Source of the DNA: NORP309 sp964352735
GTDB lineage: Bacteria > Pseudomonadota > Gammaproteobacteria > Xanthomonadales > Marinicellaceae
Length of the DNA: 64,000 nt
Assembly: GCA_964352735.1 (NCBI GenBank)
Contig: CAYGTC010000003.1
Location: forward strand, 122,377 to 186,376
Direction: 5' to 3'
Part shown: positions 47,001 through 54,670 of the stretch, in pieces
Layout of the letters: each line of letters starts with the position of its first letter
Position numbering within the stretch: the first letter of the stretch is position 1
Notes under the pieces: generated by a model
The model's input: only the letters and a program-made list of their open reading frames with translations
Told to the model about the DNA's origin: nothing
Databases searched by the model: none
Position numbers and translations under genes: made by a program

Positions 47001-50000
47001 CGTATTTCATATGGAGAATTAGAGCAAAAATCTTCTTGTTTGGCTCGTGAGATTAAATCAAAGGGCATCGGTACAGATGATACTGTTGGTTTATGTATGG
47101 GTCGTTCTATTGATTTAATTATAGCGATGATCGCTATTATAAAATCTGGAGCAACATATGTTCCATTAGATCCAGATTTGCCATCGAAAAGGTTGTTATT
47201 TATTATTGATGATGCAGATATCAAATTGACAATTACACACACAAATTACCAAGATTTATTTGAGGTAAAAGGTGAAAACTTAATGTTAATTGATCAACTT
47301 AATTGGTTTGATGGCAAAATTGAAAAAAACTTTAAACCTCTTACTCCAATTTTAAAAGATTCTGCTGCATATATAATTTATAGTTCAGGTTCAACTGGTC
47401 AACCAAAAGGTATTGTGGTTGAGCATGGTCATGTTGTATCAGCAACTAGGAGCCGTTTGGCCTATTATAAACAATCAATAGAAAGTGTTTTACCTTTATC
47501 ATCAATTTCATTTGATGCTTCATTCATTGGAATTTTATGGTCCTTAATCAGTGGTGCAGAATTAAACTTATTGGATAGCTCCGATTCAATTGATGTTGCC
47601 GCAATTTACAATTGTGTTAATAAATATAGCATATCACATCTCATTATTCCACCTGCTTTATACAAATCCTTATTAGACTTCGTAGAATCTGAAAGAACTT
47701 CAGTGATAAGTCAATTGCGTGTTGTTGTTTGCGGAGGTGAAACACCAAACTCAGATTTATACCAGTTGCACAATAATTGTAGCTGGAATAATGATGCTAA
47801 ATTATATAATGAATATGGTCCTTCTGAAGCAACTATTTGGAGTACAGTTGCGGAAATGAATGATGGTAAATTACAAAATGAAAAAATCATTGGCACTTCG
47901 CCAGGTCATGCAAAGACTTATGTTTTAGATGCGGAATTTAATCAATTAGCGATTGGTATAGTTGGGGAATTATATATATCAGGTCATTCTGTTGCCAGAG
48001 GCTATTTAAATAATCCGGAATTAACAAAAGAAAAATTTTTGAATAACCCTTTCTCAAAAAATACTCAAGATAAAATGTACCGAACAGGTGATCTGGCTTA
48101 CTTTCTTGAAAATGGCAATTTGGTTTTTTCAGGCCGAATTGATGACCAAGTTAAGATCAGAGGGGCACGGATTGAATTGGCAGAAATTGAGCACTGTTTA
48201 TTATCATGTGAGCGAGTTGATTCTTGTTTGGTTTTGGTAAATTCCGAACAATCAAGCAATAAATATTTAACAGCCTATATTCATAAGAAAAATCAAGCAT
48301 TTGATGATGAGACGTTTATCACAGAAATAAGAGATACTCTGCAAACAAAGTTGCCTACTTATATGCTTCCATCAGCGTATGTGATAGTGAGCCAATGGCC
48401 ATTAACTCCTAATGGAAAAATTGATAAAAAAGCTTTGCCAGAGGCTGATGTATTTGCTTTTCAAACGGAATATACCGCGGCAACTTCGTCGATGGAAAAA
48501 TCTTTAGTCGAAATTTGGGCAACATTATTAAAAATAGATGCAGACCATATAAGTATCAATGCTAATTTTTTTGAGTTAGGAGGGAACTCTTTACTGGCGG
48601 TTAGACTTAGTACAAAAATTAAGGCTCAACTTGGACTTGAGTTAACTGTCAAAGTCATATTTGAGTCACCAGATATAAAAACACTGGCAAGGCACTTAGA
48701 AACCTGTAAAACTGTTATTGATCAGAATGAAATTTTGATTATAGATCGGAATAAAAGTGACTTAATGTTATCTTTTGCGCAACAACGTCTCTGGTTCATT
48801 GATTCGATAGAATCTGGCAGTGCACAGTATAATATGCCGATTTCACTAAAAATTGAAGGAAATTTCAATTTAGAAGCTGCAGAACAGGCAATAACGAGAA
48901 TTATCGAGAGACATGAACCCTTAAGAACAGTTTTTGCGGATAGTGACAATGGTCCCATTCAATTGATTAAAACAAATTTTGACTTCAAATTAGTCAGGCA
49001 TGACTTGCGTAATTTTAATAAAACAGAAAAACAGCAACGTATTGATGACTTGATTAAACAGAACTGTTTGTCATTATTTGACTTGAAAAAAGATTTGATG
49101 GTGAGAACGAGTTACATAGATATCAGTGAAAAAGATAAAAATACCACAGGTTTACTATTGTTTAGTATGCATCACATTGCTTCAGATGGTTGGTCTATGG
49201 GTATACTTATTCAAGAATTTGTTCAGCAATATAAGGCCATACTAAAAAATGAAGCAAACCCATTTCAACCATTGTCTATTCAATATGCTGACTATGCTTA
49301 TTGGCAACGACAAAAATTGCAAGGCAGTTTTTTAAAAGAGCAACTTGATTACTGGAAAAATCAATTAATGGATATTCCACCAGTTCACTCGTTGCCCTTA
49401 GATTATCCTCGACCCTTGGCAAAAAGACATGAAGGTAAACATGTTCAAGGTATAATACCTGAAGCATTAAGTAATGAACTTAAAGCCTATGCTCAACGAC
49501 ATAACGTAACCATGTATATGTTGTTACATGCTGCATTGACATTGGTTCTTTCTAAACATAGTAATTGTGATGATATTGTTATTGGTGCTTCAATGGCAAA
49601 TCGTATGCAGGCTGAACTGGAGCCGTTGATAGGCTTTTTTATCAACACATTGGTGTTAAGAACCACTATTGATCATGATTTATTCAGTGAGTATCTTTCA
49701 TATGTTAAACAAGTCAATCTTGAGGCGCAAGTCAATCAAGATATTCCATTTGAACACTTGGTTGAACAATGTCAGGTTCCGAGAAACATTCAGCATTCAC
49801 CATTATTTCAAATAATGTTTAGTATGGACAATAATGAACAAAGTCAATTATCGTTGCCAGATTTAAATATTACTGCGATTGATGGTGGTATTCAAACAAC
49901 TAAATTTGATTTGGATATAAGTGCTCAATTAACTGAACATGAAATCCATATATCTTGGATATACGATAAATCATTGTTTAAACAAGATCGTATAAATCAA

Positions 50001-52811
50001 CTTAATGATCATTTCTGTCGATTACTTTCATTGCTAGTGGAGAAGCAAGAATTACCACTTGCTGGATTATCATTGTTATCATCGCAAGAACAAAGTTTTT
50101 TAATCAATGACATAAATAACAGTGAGGTTGCACACCCTCAAAATCAACTCATGCATGAGTTATTTGAAAATCAAGTATTAAAAACACCTGATCATATTGC
50201 CATTAAATACAAAGATCAGCAGCTCAGTTATGTATCTTTAAATAAATCTGCCAACCAATTAGCCCATTACTTAAGAGAACAGGGCGTTACCATTGAAGCC
50301 TTGGTTGGTATTTGTATGGACCGTTCTATTAATATGGTTATTGCAATTTTAGCGATACTAAAGTCTGGTGGAGGTTATGTTCCATTAGATCCAAATCACC
50401 CACAAGCACGATTGAAATATATTATTAAAGACACAAATATGAAACATATATTAAGCCACAAAGGTTTGGCAAAAGGGCTGGTAACATCAAATAATATTAA
50501 ATTAATTGAGCTAGATGTAGAAATAAATGAACAGTCGATTCATCGCCAATGTTCAGATAACCTCAAAAAACTTGAAAAACAAAATGCTAAAAATCTGGCC
50601 TATGTCATTTATACATCAGGGTCAACAGGTAACCCAAAAGGTGTATTAGTTGAACATGGTAACCTTTGTAACTTTTTGAATTTTACGCAACATGCTTTTA
50701 TGTTACCTGAAATTGAAGGAGCAGTGGTAAGTTCAACATTGGCATTTGATGCCACAGTTGGCTCTTTGTTTCCTCCGTTATGTTGTGGCTGTTACATTGA
50801 ATTATTACCTGATGATGAGGGTTTGTTGGGTTATTTGAAAACATGTTTATTAGATCAAAATAGATCTCTATTATTTAAAATAACCCCCGCTCATTTGGAA
50901 GCTATAGCCAATAGTGATGAATATTTAAATAATGCTAAATCACAACATTTATTGGTTGTTGCAGGCGAACAATTGTTGGCAAAAAATATCTCAAAATGGT
51001 GTCAAGAGATATTGCCATCCTCCTTATTTATTAATGAATATGGACCGACTGAAGCTACAGTAGGCAGTACCATTTTTGAAAACATTAATAATCTTGAACT
51101 ATCCCAAATTGATGCGATACCAATAGGGCGCCCGTTAGATAATGTTAAGTTATTTATTTTAGATGATCATCAACAACTGTTACCATTTGGAACACCTGGA
51201 GAGCTTTATATTGGAGGTTTAGGTGTTGCAAGAGGGTATTTAAATAGACCAGACCTTAATGAAGAAAAATTCATAAAAAACCCTTTTGATAAGAATAAAG
51301 GACGCTTGTACAGAACTGGTGATCTTGTTCAATATCTCGAAGATGGAAACATTCAATTTATTGGTCGTGTAGATGATCAAATTAAAATCAGGGGTTTTCG
51401 AATTGAGTTGGGAGAAATTCAGCATTTCATATCTAACTTAAATCAAGTTAAATCATGCGTGATAACTACAAATGAAGACGAATCAGGCCGTCAAAGAATC
51501 ATAGCTTATCTGGAATTGAATGAGTCTGCTCACATAGAAAAGTCGCAATCATTATCAATAATTCGTAAGGAGTTAGAAACTGGTTTGCCCGATTATATGA
51601 TGCCTTCAGCATTTAAAATAATTGACCATTGGCCTTTAAATAATAATGGGAAAGTTGATAAAAAATCTTTGCTAGCAATGAATATTTCGGAAAATGACAG
51701 CGATTATCAAGCACCTGTTACTGATACAGAATATGACATAGTGAAAATTTGGTCAAAATTGTTAAAAATAGAACCGGATAAAATTAATGTTAATTCCAGT
51801 TTTTTTGAAGTGGGAGGACACTCTTTGATGATGTTAGAAATGATATCAGCATTGATCAAGAAAGGGTATCATATCAATTTGAAAGATATTTATGAACACA
51901 AAACTGTCAAATCAATGGCGAAGTTATTAGATAAAGCACAAGATTGTGATTTACCACTTGATTTAAAAAGCACAGATGAATTGGTGATAAAACTCAGTGA
52001 TAAACCCTCTTTGCCAATCATTTTTATGATTCACCCAGCATTTGGAAGAGTTGATTGCTATCAAGAGCTTGCTGAACAATTACAACCAAACATCAATTTA
52101 TATGCAATACAAGCTCCATGGTGTATTAATCTTGATTTCCCTTTTTTAGATTTGAGAGAATTGGCTTCATTATATGTTGATGCGATTGTCAAAAGTCAAG
52201 CATCTGGTCCATATAAAATCGGCGGTTGGTCAGCGGGAGGGTGGATCGCTTATTTGGTGGTTGAAGAGTTATTGGAAAGAAATTTAACAGTTGACTATTT
52301 TTTTATATTAGATAGTTTGATTGAAAATAAAGCGTGTAATAGTCAATCAAAAAAAGAAGCCTTGAATGACTTAGTTAGTAGTTACTTGTATGAAATCGGT
52401 GAATCAGAAGAAGTATTGAAAAAATTTGCAGAATGGTCAGAAGCACAAGAATATTCAACCTCAAAAGAATTGGTCAATAATTACAGTCAATTTATCAATA
52501 ACAACTTAACCAATATTGGCTATTTTTCGGAGCAGTTAACTGCATTAGTCTTGGATTATGGTACCAATTTGAATCAGGCGATTAGGCAATTTAATCCTAT
52601 AACTACTGAGTTGAATAGTCGTTTATTTCTTGCTAAGGAAAATCCACAAATACAACAATACATTGATGTTTGGAAAGAAAAAACCAGATCCTTAGGTTTG
52701 ATCGAAATGATTGATGGTGATCACTATACTTTAATCCGAAATAAGTCTTTAAAGCAACTTTGTAAAATAGTTAAAAAAGATTTATTAATTGATCAATCCA
52801 TGAGTGATTGA
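40842..52811 (+). CDS. Giant NRPS subunit 3 with terminal thioesterase
   Basis: NRPS of 3989 residues carrying the last three modules and chain release. Order: TubC-type docking domain (residues 1-56), C-A(unassigned)-PCP-E, C(DCL)-A(unassigned)-PCP, C-A(Asn-like)-PCP, TE. The TE (about 52000-52790) is a type I alpha/beta hydrolase with its nucleophile in GGWSAGG (about 52222-52242) and its His in GDHYTL near 52717. It should release the peptide by cyclization or hydrolysis. Start: ATG preceded by a weak AGTGAAAAAG site, 71 bases after subunit 2. C-domain active sites (HHIASDG, HHHSLTDG, HHIASDG) are intact. The second carrier reads LGGNS instead of LGGHS, but the serine is kept. As the only TE bearer this is the terminal subunit. 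The small tailoring genes begin 28 bases after its stop, consistent with a single operon. Confidence 0.98.
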   Translation: MYKLLNLFKQRNIKVSVDNGQLKTLAAPGAIDADLAKEIRNNKFELIEFLQQNQLNNEQAEIFNISKAPSLQHYPLSFAQQRIWFIDQTEGQSAHYNMPSVIPFPGAINIMAFQKALNTIVKRHEILRTNYFEVDGKAVQKVKDVENVEFKKIDLHSDHNFDQDIKRLATEEANKPFNLAKDLMIRCTLINFNQEQTVLLFTVHHIASDGWSINIIEDEFSQLYLNHAHKLPELLLQYKDYSYWQRQSLDKEKIKKALDYWQNRLLNIDQCHNLPLDKPRSKSLNRTAGVVNKRIDGELAKQLKNIAKLCNASMFITLQTAFAILIARWSHRSDVCIGSPISGRNHKDIEPLIGFFVNSIVLRCQLPNSQTFKQIVKNNREDYLTDFNYQDVPFDMLVDRIKPQRSLNITPLFQIFFAYQSENKNVSIENNPNQLSMDFNFAKFDLELGVEETSDYFDFKWIYSQSLFSQSTIERLSESLEILLKGITENPDLCWLNYPILPKFDIEKLNQINAKIDIKPHQNIIDLFEQMVELHPSDIAVVYEDQELTYKELNHKVNQVAHDLLQRSLPDNPIIGLYIERSVEMIIAIFGILKAGSAYIPLDPNYPVARLKSMIEDADIDLLLCRDGIHPFVEQNLTQICTLDSLIQQQKFDNPNLKIKATDLAYVIYTSGSTGKPKGIAIEHQHIAASTIARHHYYKEPVLKILTLSSMSFDASLIGFFWALTKGAQLHIMSTSDSKEIDLIYKMVNDKSISHLLIPPALYKPLLQNIGNKGINSDLKLVISGGESMDVELLDLHNQSPWSNQADFYNEYGPTEASVWSTVFKMNLENDNERIPIGASPGHAELYVFNEALEESPVGVEGELYIGGLGVARGYLNRPELTKQKFVYHPKYSSKRLYRTGDLVKLLKNGQFEFLGRTDDQVKIRGFRIELEEIANELRQQALIKNAIVTTSQHNDTLKIVAYIVILGEEESFNKVYCKQQLKKKLPDYMVPNAIMIVDTFPITVNDKIDIQSLPQPQFEEYGQYIPPSTDNEKVLVNIWQDLLNKKIIGVHDNFFEIGGDSILSIQAISRANQQGLFLTTKQLFDNQTIAELALVVGTENIKKISQEKISGKSILMPIQQRFLSELTELHHFNQSILLTPPKGFNLSNAKEILFNLYQKHDALRLTVQTINGLKEAEYIEWDKTAQKASLIVENIGDENHTEFIERKCRHWQQQFKLQNGPLFKMIVFIDGLNCHRLFLLAHHFIVDAVSWRILLTDMELAFNALANKQVITLSDKTSSLHSWAHTLHEYAQSDELLSQLPYWKSICKQHITALPKDKDNPVSVKISTTKVIHFELSKSETQQLLEHSNKPYNTNTQELLLASIYLAFQQWHEGNGLGIYLENHGRQPSVGEADLTETVGWFTNIYPLKIQSPSSDISTVIKVVKEKLRSVPDDGLGYGVLRYMAGVKDLDIDLEHLQLEFNYLGQFDQSINQTSTFKLATENTGDSISPDGLRHTLLGITCLVSHGKMMFNLDYSHQHYHDKTMQNLSELLLERIRLLLKHCIEVKSINFTPSDFPLVKIKQQEIDSISNVCIDLKNIYPATPMQQGMIFHSEIEASSYTVQTYPLLSGKLDQELLKLAWQQVIKRYDIFRTAFIWNDEDLLQVVSNAAEIPWYFEDISSFEIKKQDKYFSDWLEKDRNQGFDFNTPPLMRVSLFKLAENSYRMLWSHHHSLTDGWCLPIVYSEVMQYYQAFISNKNIDLPAVVPFEKYISWLQSQSRPLAEEFWFNKLKGISEATPLMIGKSTVDTIGYQTKGIKLSIEKTKELLNFAQSNQVTINVVFQLAWAYLLHRYSGQKKVVFGATISGRPANIKGIEDMVGLFINTIPVVVEIQKDQKIISQIKQLHQDFQMASEYGYLSLLDIQSQSAVVNGQNLFNTLVVFENYPAGETIKESQVMDELKVIDFESDESTDYALTVSVSCNEILDIRIGYDQSEFEEVRIERLLSHLENILMQLPFSYDFNQPIQMLTQNELNKLDYWQNQILEPSDESLADLINDSLLNNSEKIAVISYQNRISYGELEQKSSCLAREIKSKGIGTDDTVGLCMGRSIDLIIAMIAIIKSGATYVPLDPDLPSKRLLFIIDDADIKLTITHTNYQDLFEVKGENLMLIDQLNWFDGKIEKNFKPLTPILKDSAAYIIYSSGSTGQPKGIVVEHGHVVSATRSRLAYYKQSIESVLPLSSISFDASFIGILWSLISGAELNLLDSSDSIDVAAIYNCVNKYSISHLIIPPALYKSLLDFVESERTSVISQLRVVVCGGETPNSDLYQLHNNCSWNNDAKLYNEYGPSEATIWSTVAEMNDGKLQNEKIIGTSPGHAKTYVLDAEFNQLAIGIVGELYISGHSVARGYLNNPELTKEKFLNNPFSKNTQDKMYRTGDLAYFLENGNLVFSGRIDDQVKIRGARIELAEIEHCLLSCERVDSCLVLVNSEQSSNKYLTAYIHKKNQAFDDETFITEIRDTLQTKLPTYMLPSAYVIVSQWPLTPNGKIDKKALPEADVFAFQTEYTAATSSMEKSLVEIWATLLKIDADHISINANFFELGGNSLLAVRLSTKIKAQLGLELTVKVIFESPDIKTLARHLETCKTVIDQNEILIIDRNKSDLMLSFAQQRLWFIDSIESGSAQYNMPISLKIEGNFNLEAAEQAITRIIERHEPLRTVFADSDNGPIQLIKTNFDFKLVRHDLRNFNKTEKQQRIDDLIKQNCLSLFDLKKDLMVRTSYIDISEKDKNTTGLLLFSMHHIASDGWSMGILIQEFVQQYKAILKNEANPFQPLSIQYADYAYWQRQKLQGSFLKEQLDYWKNQLMDIPPVHSLPLDYPRPLAKRHEGKHVQGIIPEALSNELKAYAQRHNVTMYMLLHAALTLVLSKHSNCDDIVIGASMANRMQAELEPLIGFFINTLVLRTTIDHDLFSEYLSYVKQVNLEAQVNQDIPFEHLVEQCQVPRNIQHSPLFQIMFSMDNNEQSQLSLPDLNITAIDGGIQTTKFDLDISAQLTEHEIHISWIYDKSLFKQDRINQLNDHFCRLLSLLVEKQELPLAGLSLLSSQEQSFLINDINNSEVAHPQNQLMHELFENQVLKTPDHIAIKYKDQQLSYVSLNKSANQLAHYLREQGVTIEALVGICMDRSINMVIAILAILKSGGGYVPLDPNHPQARLKYIIKDTNMKHILSHKGLAKGLVTSNNIKLIELDVEINEQSIHRQCSDNLKKLEKQNAKNLAYVIYTSGSTGNPKGVLVEHGNLCNFLNFTQHAFMLPEIEGAVVSSTLAFDATVGSLFPPLCCGCYIELLPDDEGLLGYLKTCLLDQNRSLLFKITPAHLEAIANSDEYLNNAKSQHLLVVAGEQLLAKNISKWCQEILPSSLFINEYGPTEATVGSTIFENINNLELSQIDAIPIGRPLDNVKLFILDDHQQLLPFGTPGELYIGGLGVARGYLNRPDLNEEKFIKNPFDKNKGRLYRTGDLVQYLEDGNIQFIGRVDDQIKIRGFRIELGEIQHFISNLNQVKSCVITTNEDESGRQRIIAYLELNESAHIEKSQSLSIIRKELETGLPDYMMPSAFKIIDHWPLNNNGKVDKKSLLAMNISENDSDYQAPVTDTEYDIVKIWSKLLKIEPDKINVNSSFFEVGGHSLMMLEMISALIKKGYHINLKDIYEHKTVKSMAKLLDKAQDCDLPLDLKSTDELVIKLSDKPSLPIIFMIHPAFGRVDCYQELAEQLQPNINLYAIQAPWCINLDFPFLDLRELASLYVDAIVKSQASGPYKIGGWSAGGWIAYLVVEELLERNLTVDYFFILDSLIENKACNSQSKKEALNDLVSSYLYEIGESEEVLKKFAEWSEAQEYSTSKELVNNYSQFINNNLTNIGYFSEQLTALVLDYGTNLNQAIRQFNPITTELNSRLFLAKENPQIQQYIDVWKEKTRSLGLIEMIDGDHYTLIRNKSLKQLCKIVKKDLLIDQSMSD
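41050..45520 (+). other. NRPS module 11: C(LCL)-A(unassigned)-PCP-E
   Basis: The C domain opens with SFAQQRIWF and has HHIASDGWS. The A domain (about 42400-43890) has FDASLIGFFW and reads D-A-I-L-I-G-E-V-W-K, the code type of modules 8 and 12. The E domain has HHFIVDAVSW, LENHGRQ (Gly to Asn, Glu kept), DLTETVGWF and FNYLGQF. A D residue is expected. Confidence 0.8.
45560..48700 (+). other. NRPS module 12: C(DCL)-A(unassigned)-PCP
   Basis: The C domain has YPATPMQQGMIFH and HHHSLTDGW. The A domain (about 46930-48450) has FDASFIGILW and reads D-A-I-I-V-G-E-I-W-K, with A5 motif YGPSEA. It probably uses the same or a related substrate as modules 8 and 11. The carrier is FFELGGNSLL. With no E domain, an L residue is expected. 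Confidence 0.8.
48740..52811 (+). other. NRPS module 13: C(LCL)-A(Asn-like)-PCP-TE
   Basis: The C domain has SFAQQRLWF and HHIASDGWS. The A domain (about 50140-51680) has FDATVGSLF and reads D-A-G-K-V-A-E-V-G-K. This sits near the Asn/Asp code group (Lys at position 278; Glu-Val-Gly at the end) but differs at two sites. The carrier FFEVGGHSLM is followed directly by the thioesterase. Confidence 0.75.
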
Positions 52812-52827
52812 TTTAATGAATATATAT

Positions 52828-52832
52828 AGGAG
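52828..52832 (+). promoter_or_regulatory. Ribosome binding site deciding the 52840 start
   Basis: AGGAG lies seven bases before the ATG at 52840. This favours that start over the in-frame GTG at 52804 and ATG at 52816, neither of which has a good upstream site. Confidence 0.7.
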
Positions 52833-52839
52833 TTTTATT

Positions 52840-53073
52840 ATGCTAGATACACTCACTCTTGGTTTAGGTTCAGTAAGAATTCAGACTGAGGATTATTTAC
52901 AAAAAGTAGGGAAAGGTTATTCTGTTTTGGGGAAAATTCAAAAATCAAAAACTCTTTTGGATGACCATCCACACCAAAGAATATTGGTTACAGTCAATAA
53001 AAAATTTAATTTTGACTCTATTTTAGAGTTTATTTCTAATACAGTGATAGGGAGGAAGTATGCTTCAAAATGA
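52840..53073 (+). CDS. Orphan 77-residue protein, coupled to the CmlA-like hydroxylase
   Basis: I do not recognise this protein. It has 77 residues, no signal peptide, no membrane segment and no Cys, and is moderately basic with a Lys-rich middle (GKIQKSKTLL) and C-terminus. The start is chosen from a clear AGGAG at 52828-52832. It follows the last synthetase gene by 28 bases and overlaps the next gene by 14 bases, so translation is probably coupled and the two products may act together. It is not an MbtH-like protein: it contains no Trp and lacks the NxExQxSxW pattern. A role as a small partner of the hydroxylase or of a carrier domain is a guess from position only. Confidence 0.7.
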   Translation: MLDTLTLGLGSVRIQTEDYLQKVGKGYSVLGKIQKSKTLLDDHPHQRILVTVNKKFNFDSILEFISNTVIGRKYASK

Positions 53074-54661
53074 ACATGTTTATTATTTAAAAGAGGATGT
53101 ATATTTTGAACCTTTATTTAATCAATGGTATGCATGGATATATTTGATTTCTCCAGTGTGTGCAGCTCGGCACATGACTCACACGCACAAGAGAATCATG
53201 AATTCATTTGTCAATAATTACCAGCTTCACATATTGGCAGCAAATGAGCCAGGAATGGAAGGTAGTGAATTTATGAATTGCCAAGAGCAGGATTTACCTG
53301 TGATTAAAAAATTGTTAGCTGACATTGATCAAAATCAACAGGATTTGGTTGAATTATCAAATGCAGTGAAAGATTTGGATCAATTGCTAATTGAACATAA
53401 CAGGGGAGAGTCTGTTGAAAAGTTATATTCTAAAGTTCCAGGCCCATTAAAAGGGTATGTTGAGCTATTTGTAGATATGGAACATAATCCATCTTTTAGA
53501 TTGTTTGAAAGTTTACTTTATCAGAGTAAGTTTTATAAAAAAGACTTGCAAACTGTTTCATTTGGAATGTTATCAAAGGTAAAAGAACGACCATTCTGTT
53601 TTAGTACACCAAGATTAGCTGATGAAAATCACATTCAATTGAAAATAGATTTTTCCTCGACTGTATTGGATGAATTATTAGGTGCTAGGACTAAACCAAT
53701 AAGCGGACAGCGTATTAAACAAATATTTAATCAATATCAATTAGCTGGCGGCTTAGATTTTAATAATTTATTTACTGATAAAGCCTCAGAATACTTACAT
53801 AAAATACCATCAGGTTCCGTTAAGCTTGATTACTTGGGACATGCAGGCTTAATGATTCAGACGAATGAAATTTCTATATTAGTTGATCCTGTAATTGCAA
53901 GTAGAGATATTAAGAACGGAGATAAACTCGTAAGTTTTTCTCAATTACCACAAAATATTGATTACATCTTTATTACTCACAGTCACCAAGATCATGCATG
54001 TATTGAGACTTTACTGCAATTAAGGCATAAAGTTGGCAGTGTTGTAGTGCCAAGGAATAATGGAGGTACTTTAGTGGATCCTTCATTGAAAATCATGTTG
54101 CAGAACTTTAATTTTAATGTGATTGAGCTTGACGAAATGGAGGTTGTCAACTTTTCACAAGGGTATGCAATGAGCTTACCTTTTGTTGGGGAACATGGTG
54201 ACTTAAATATTCGTTCTAAAACTGCTTGGGTATTTAAGTTGAATGAAAAGAAGATATTTGTAGGAGCCGATACTTCCAATTTAGATCCTAATATTTATAG
54301 AAATGTGCACAAAATATTAGGTGATATGGATGTGTTAGCTATTGGAATGGAATGCGTTGGAGCCCCCTATACCTGGATTTATGGGGCATTGTGTTCAACA
54401 CCTATACCTAAAAAAATTAAAAACAACCGTAGACTTAATGGCTCTGATGCTGATAAGGCAATTGAGTTGGTTAAATTATTCAATCCTCAAAAAGTATATT
54501 TATATGCACTTGGGTTAGAACCATGGTACAAGTACTTTATGGGAATTGAATATGATGAAAACTCAAAACAAATTAAAGAAAGTAAAAAGTTTAAGGCGAT
54601 GTGCGAAGCCATCGAAGTTAAATCACACAGTCTTTATGGAAAACATGAAATTTATATATAA
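53060..54661 (+). CDS. CmlA-type diiron beta-hydroxylase (metallo-beta-lactamase fold)
   Basis: Predicted oxygenase that beta-hydroxylates an amino acid held on an NRPS carrier protein, as CmlA does in chloramphenicol biosynthesis. Length is 533 residues, close to CmlA (532 from memory). The N-terminal domain (about 1-245) has the family-like opening FEPLFNQWYAWIYLISPV. A metallo-beta-lactamase fold follows from about residue 260 (LDYLGHAGLMIQ). Metal ligands are visible: H307, H309, D311 and H312 in THSHQDH, E378 in VGEHGD, and D404 in GADTSN. These lie within one or two residues of the CmlA diiron ligands as I remember them (H305, H307, D309, H310, E377, D403). It should act in the cytoplasm on a loaded A-PCP of this assembly line. 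Which residue is modified cannot be read from the sequence. It overlaps the upstream 77-residue gene by 14 bases. A simple UlaG-like hydrolase is a less likely alternative, because the large N-terminal domain and length fit CmlA. Confidence 0.85.
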   Translation: MLQNEHVYYLKEDVYFEPLFNQWYAWIYLISPVCAARHMTHTHKRIMNSFVNNYQLHILAANEPGMEGSEFMNCQEQDLPVIKKLLADIDQNQQDLVELSNAVKDLDQLLIEHNRGESVEKLYSKVPGPLKGYVELFVDMEHNPSFRLFESLLYQSKFYKKDLQTVSFGMLSKVKERPFCFSTPRLADENHIQLKIDFSSTVLDELLGARTKPISGQRIKQIFNQYQLAGGLDFNNLFTDKASEYLHKIPSGSVKLDYLGHAGLMIQTNEISILVDPVIASRDIKNGDKLVSFSQLPQNIDYIFITHSHQDHACIETLLQLRHKVGSVVVPRNNGGTLVDPSLKIMLQNFNFNVIELDEMEVVNFSQGYAMSLPFVGEHGDLNIRSKTAWVFKLNEKKIFVGADTSNLDPNIYRNVHKILGDMDVLAIGMECVGAPYTWIYGALCSTPIPKKIKNNRRLNGSDADKAIELVKLFNPQKVYLYALGLEPWYKYFMGIEYDENSKQIKESKKFKAMCEAIEVKSHSLYGKHEIYI

Positions 54662-54670
54662 TTTAAACAG

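Noticed and set aside
2..52811. Siderophore biosynthesis locus
   Set aside because: Orn and possible beta-hydroxy residues would fit, but no ornithine N-hydroxylase, TonB receptor or iron-regulated site is visible, so I do not claim it.
52804..52839. GTG at 52804 or ATG at 52816 as start of the 77-residue protein
   Set aside because: Neither has a ribosome binding site, and 52804 overlaps the synthetase stop. The ATG at 52840 has AGGAG at ideal spacing.
52840..53073. MbtH-like protein next to the NRPS
   Set aside because: The size is close and the position is typical, but the protein contains no Trp and lacks the NxExQxSxW core, so it is not MbtH.
53060..54661. Beta-lactamase or lactonase resistance enzyme
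   Set aside because: It has the metallo-beta-lactamase fold, but the large N-terminal domain, the total length and the E378/D404 ligands fit CmlA-type oxygenases.
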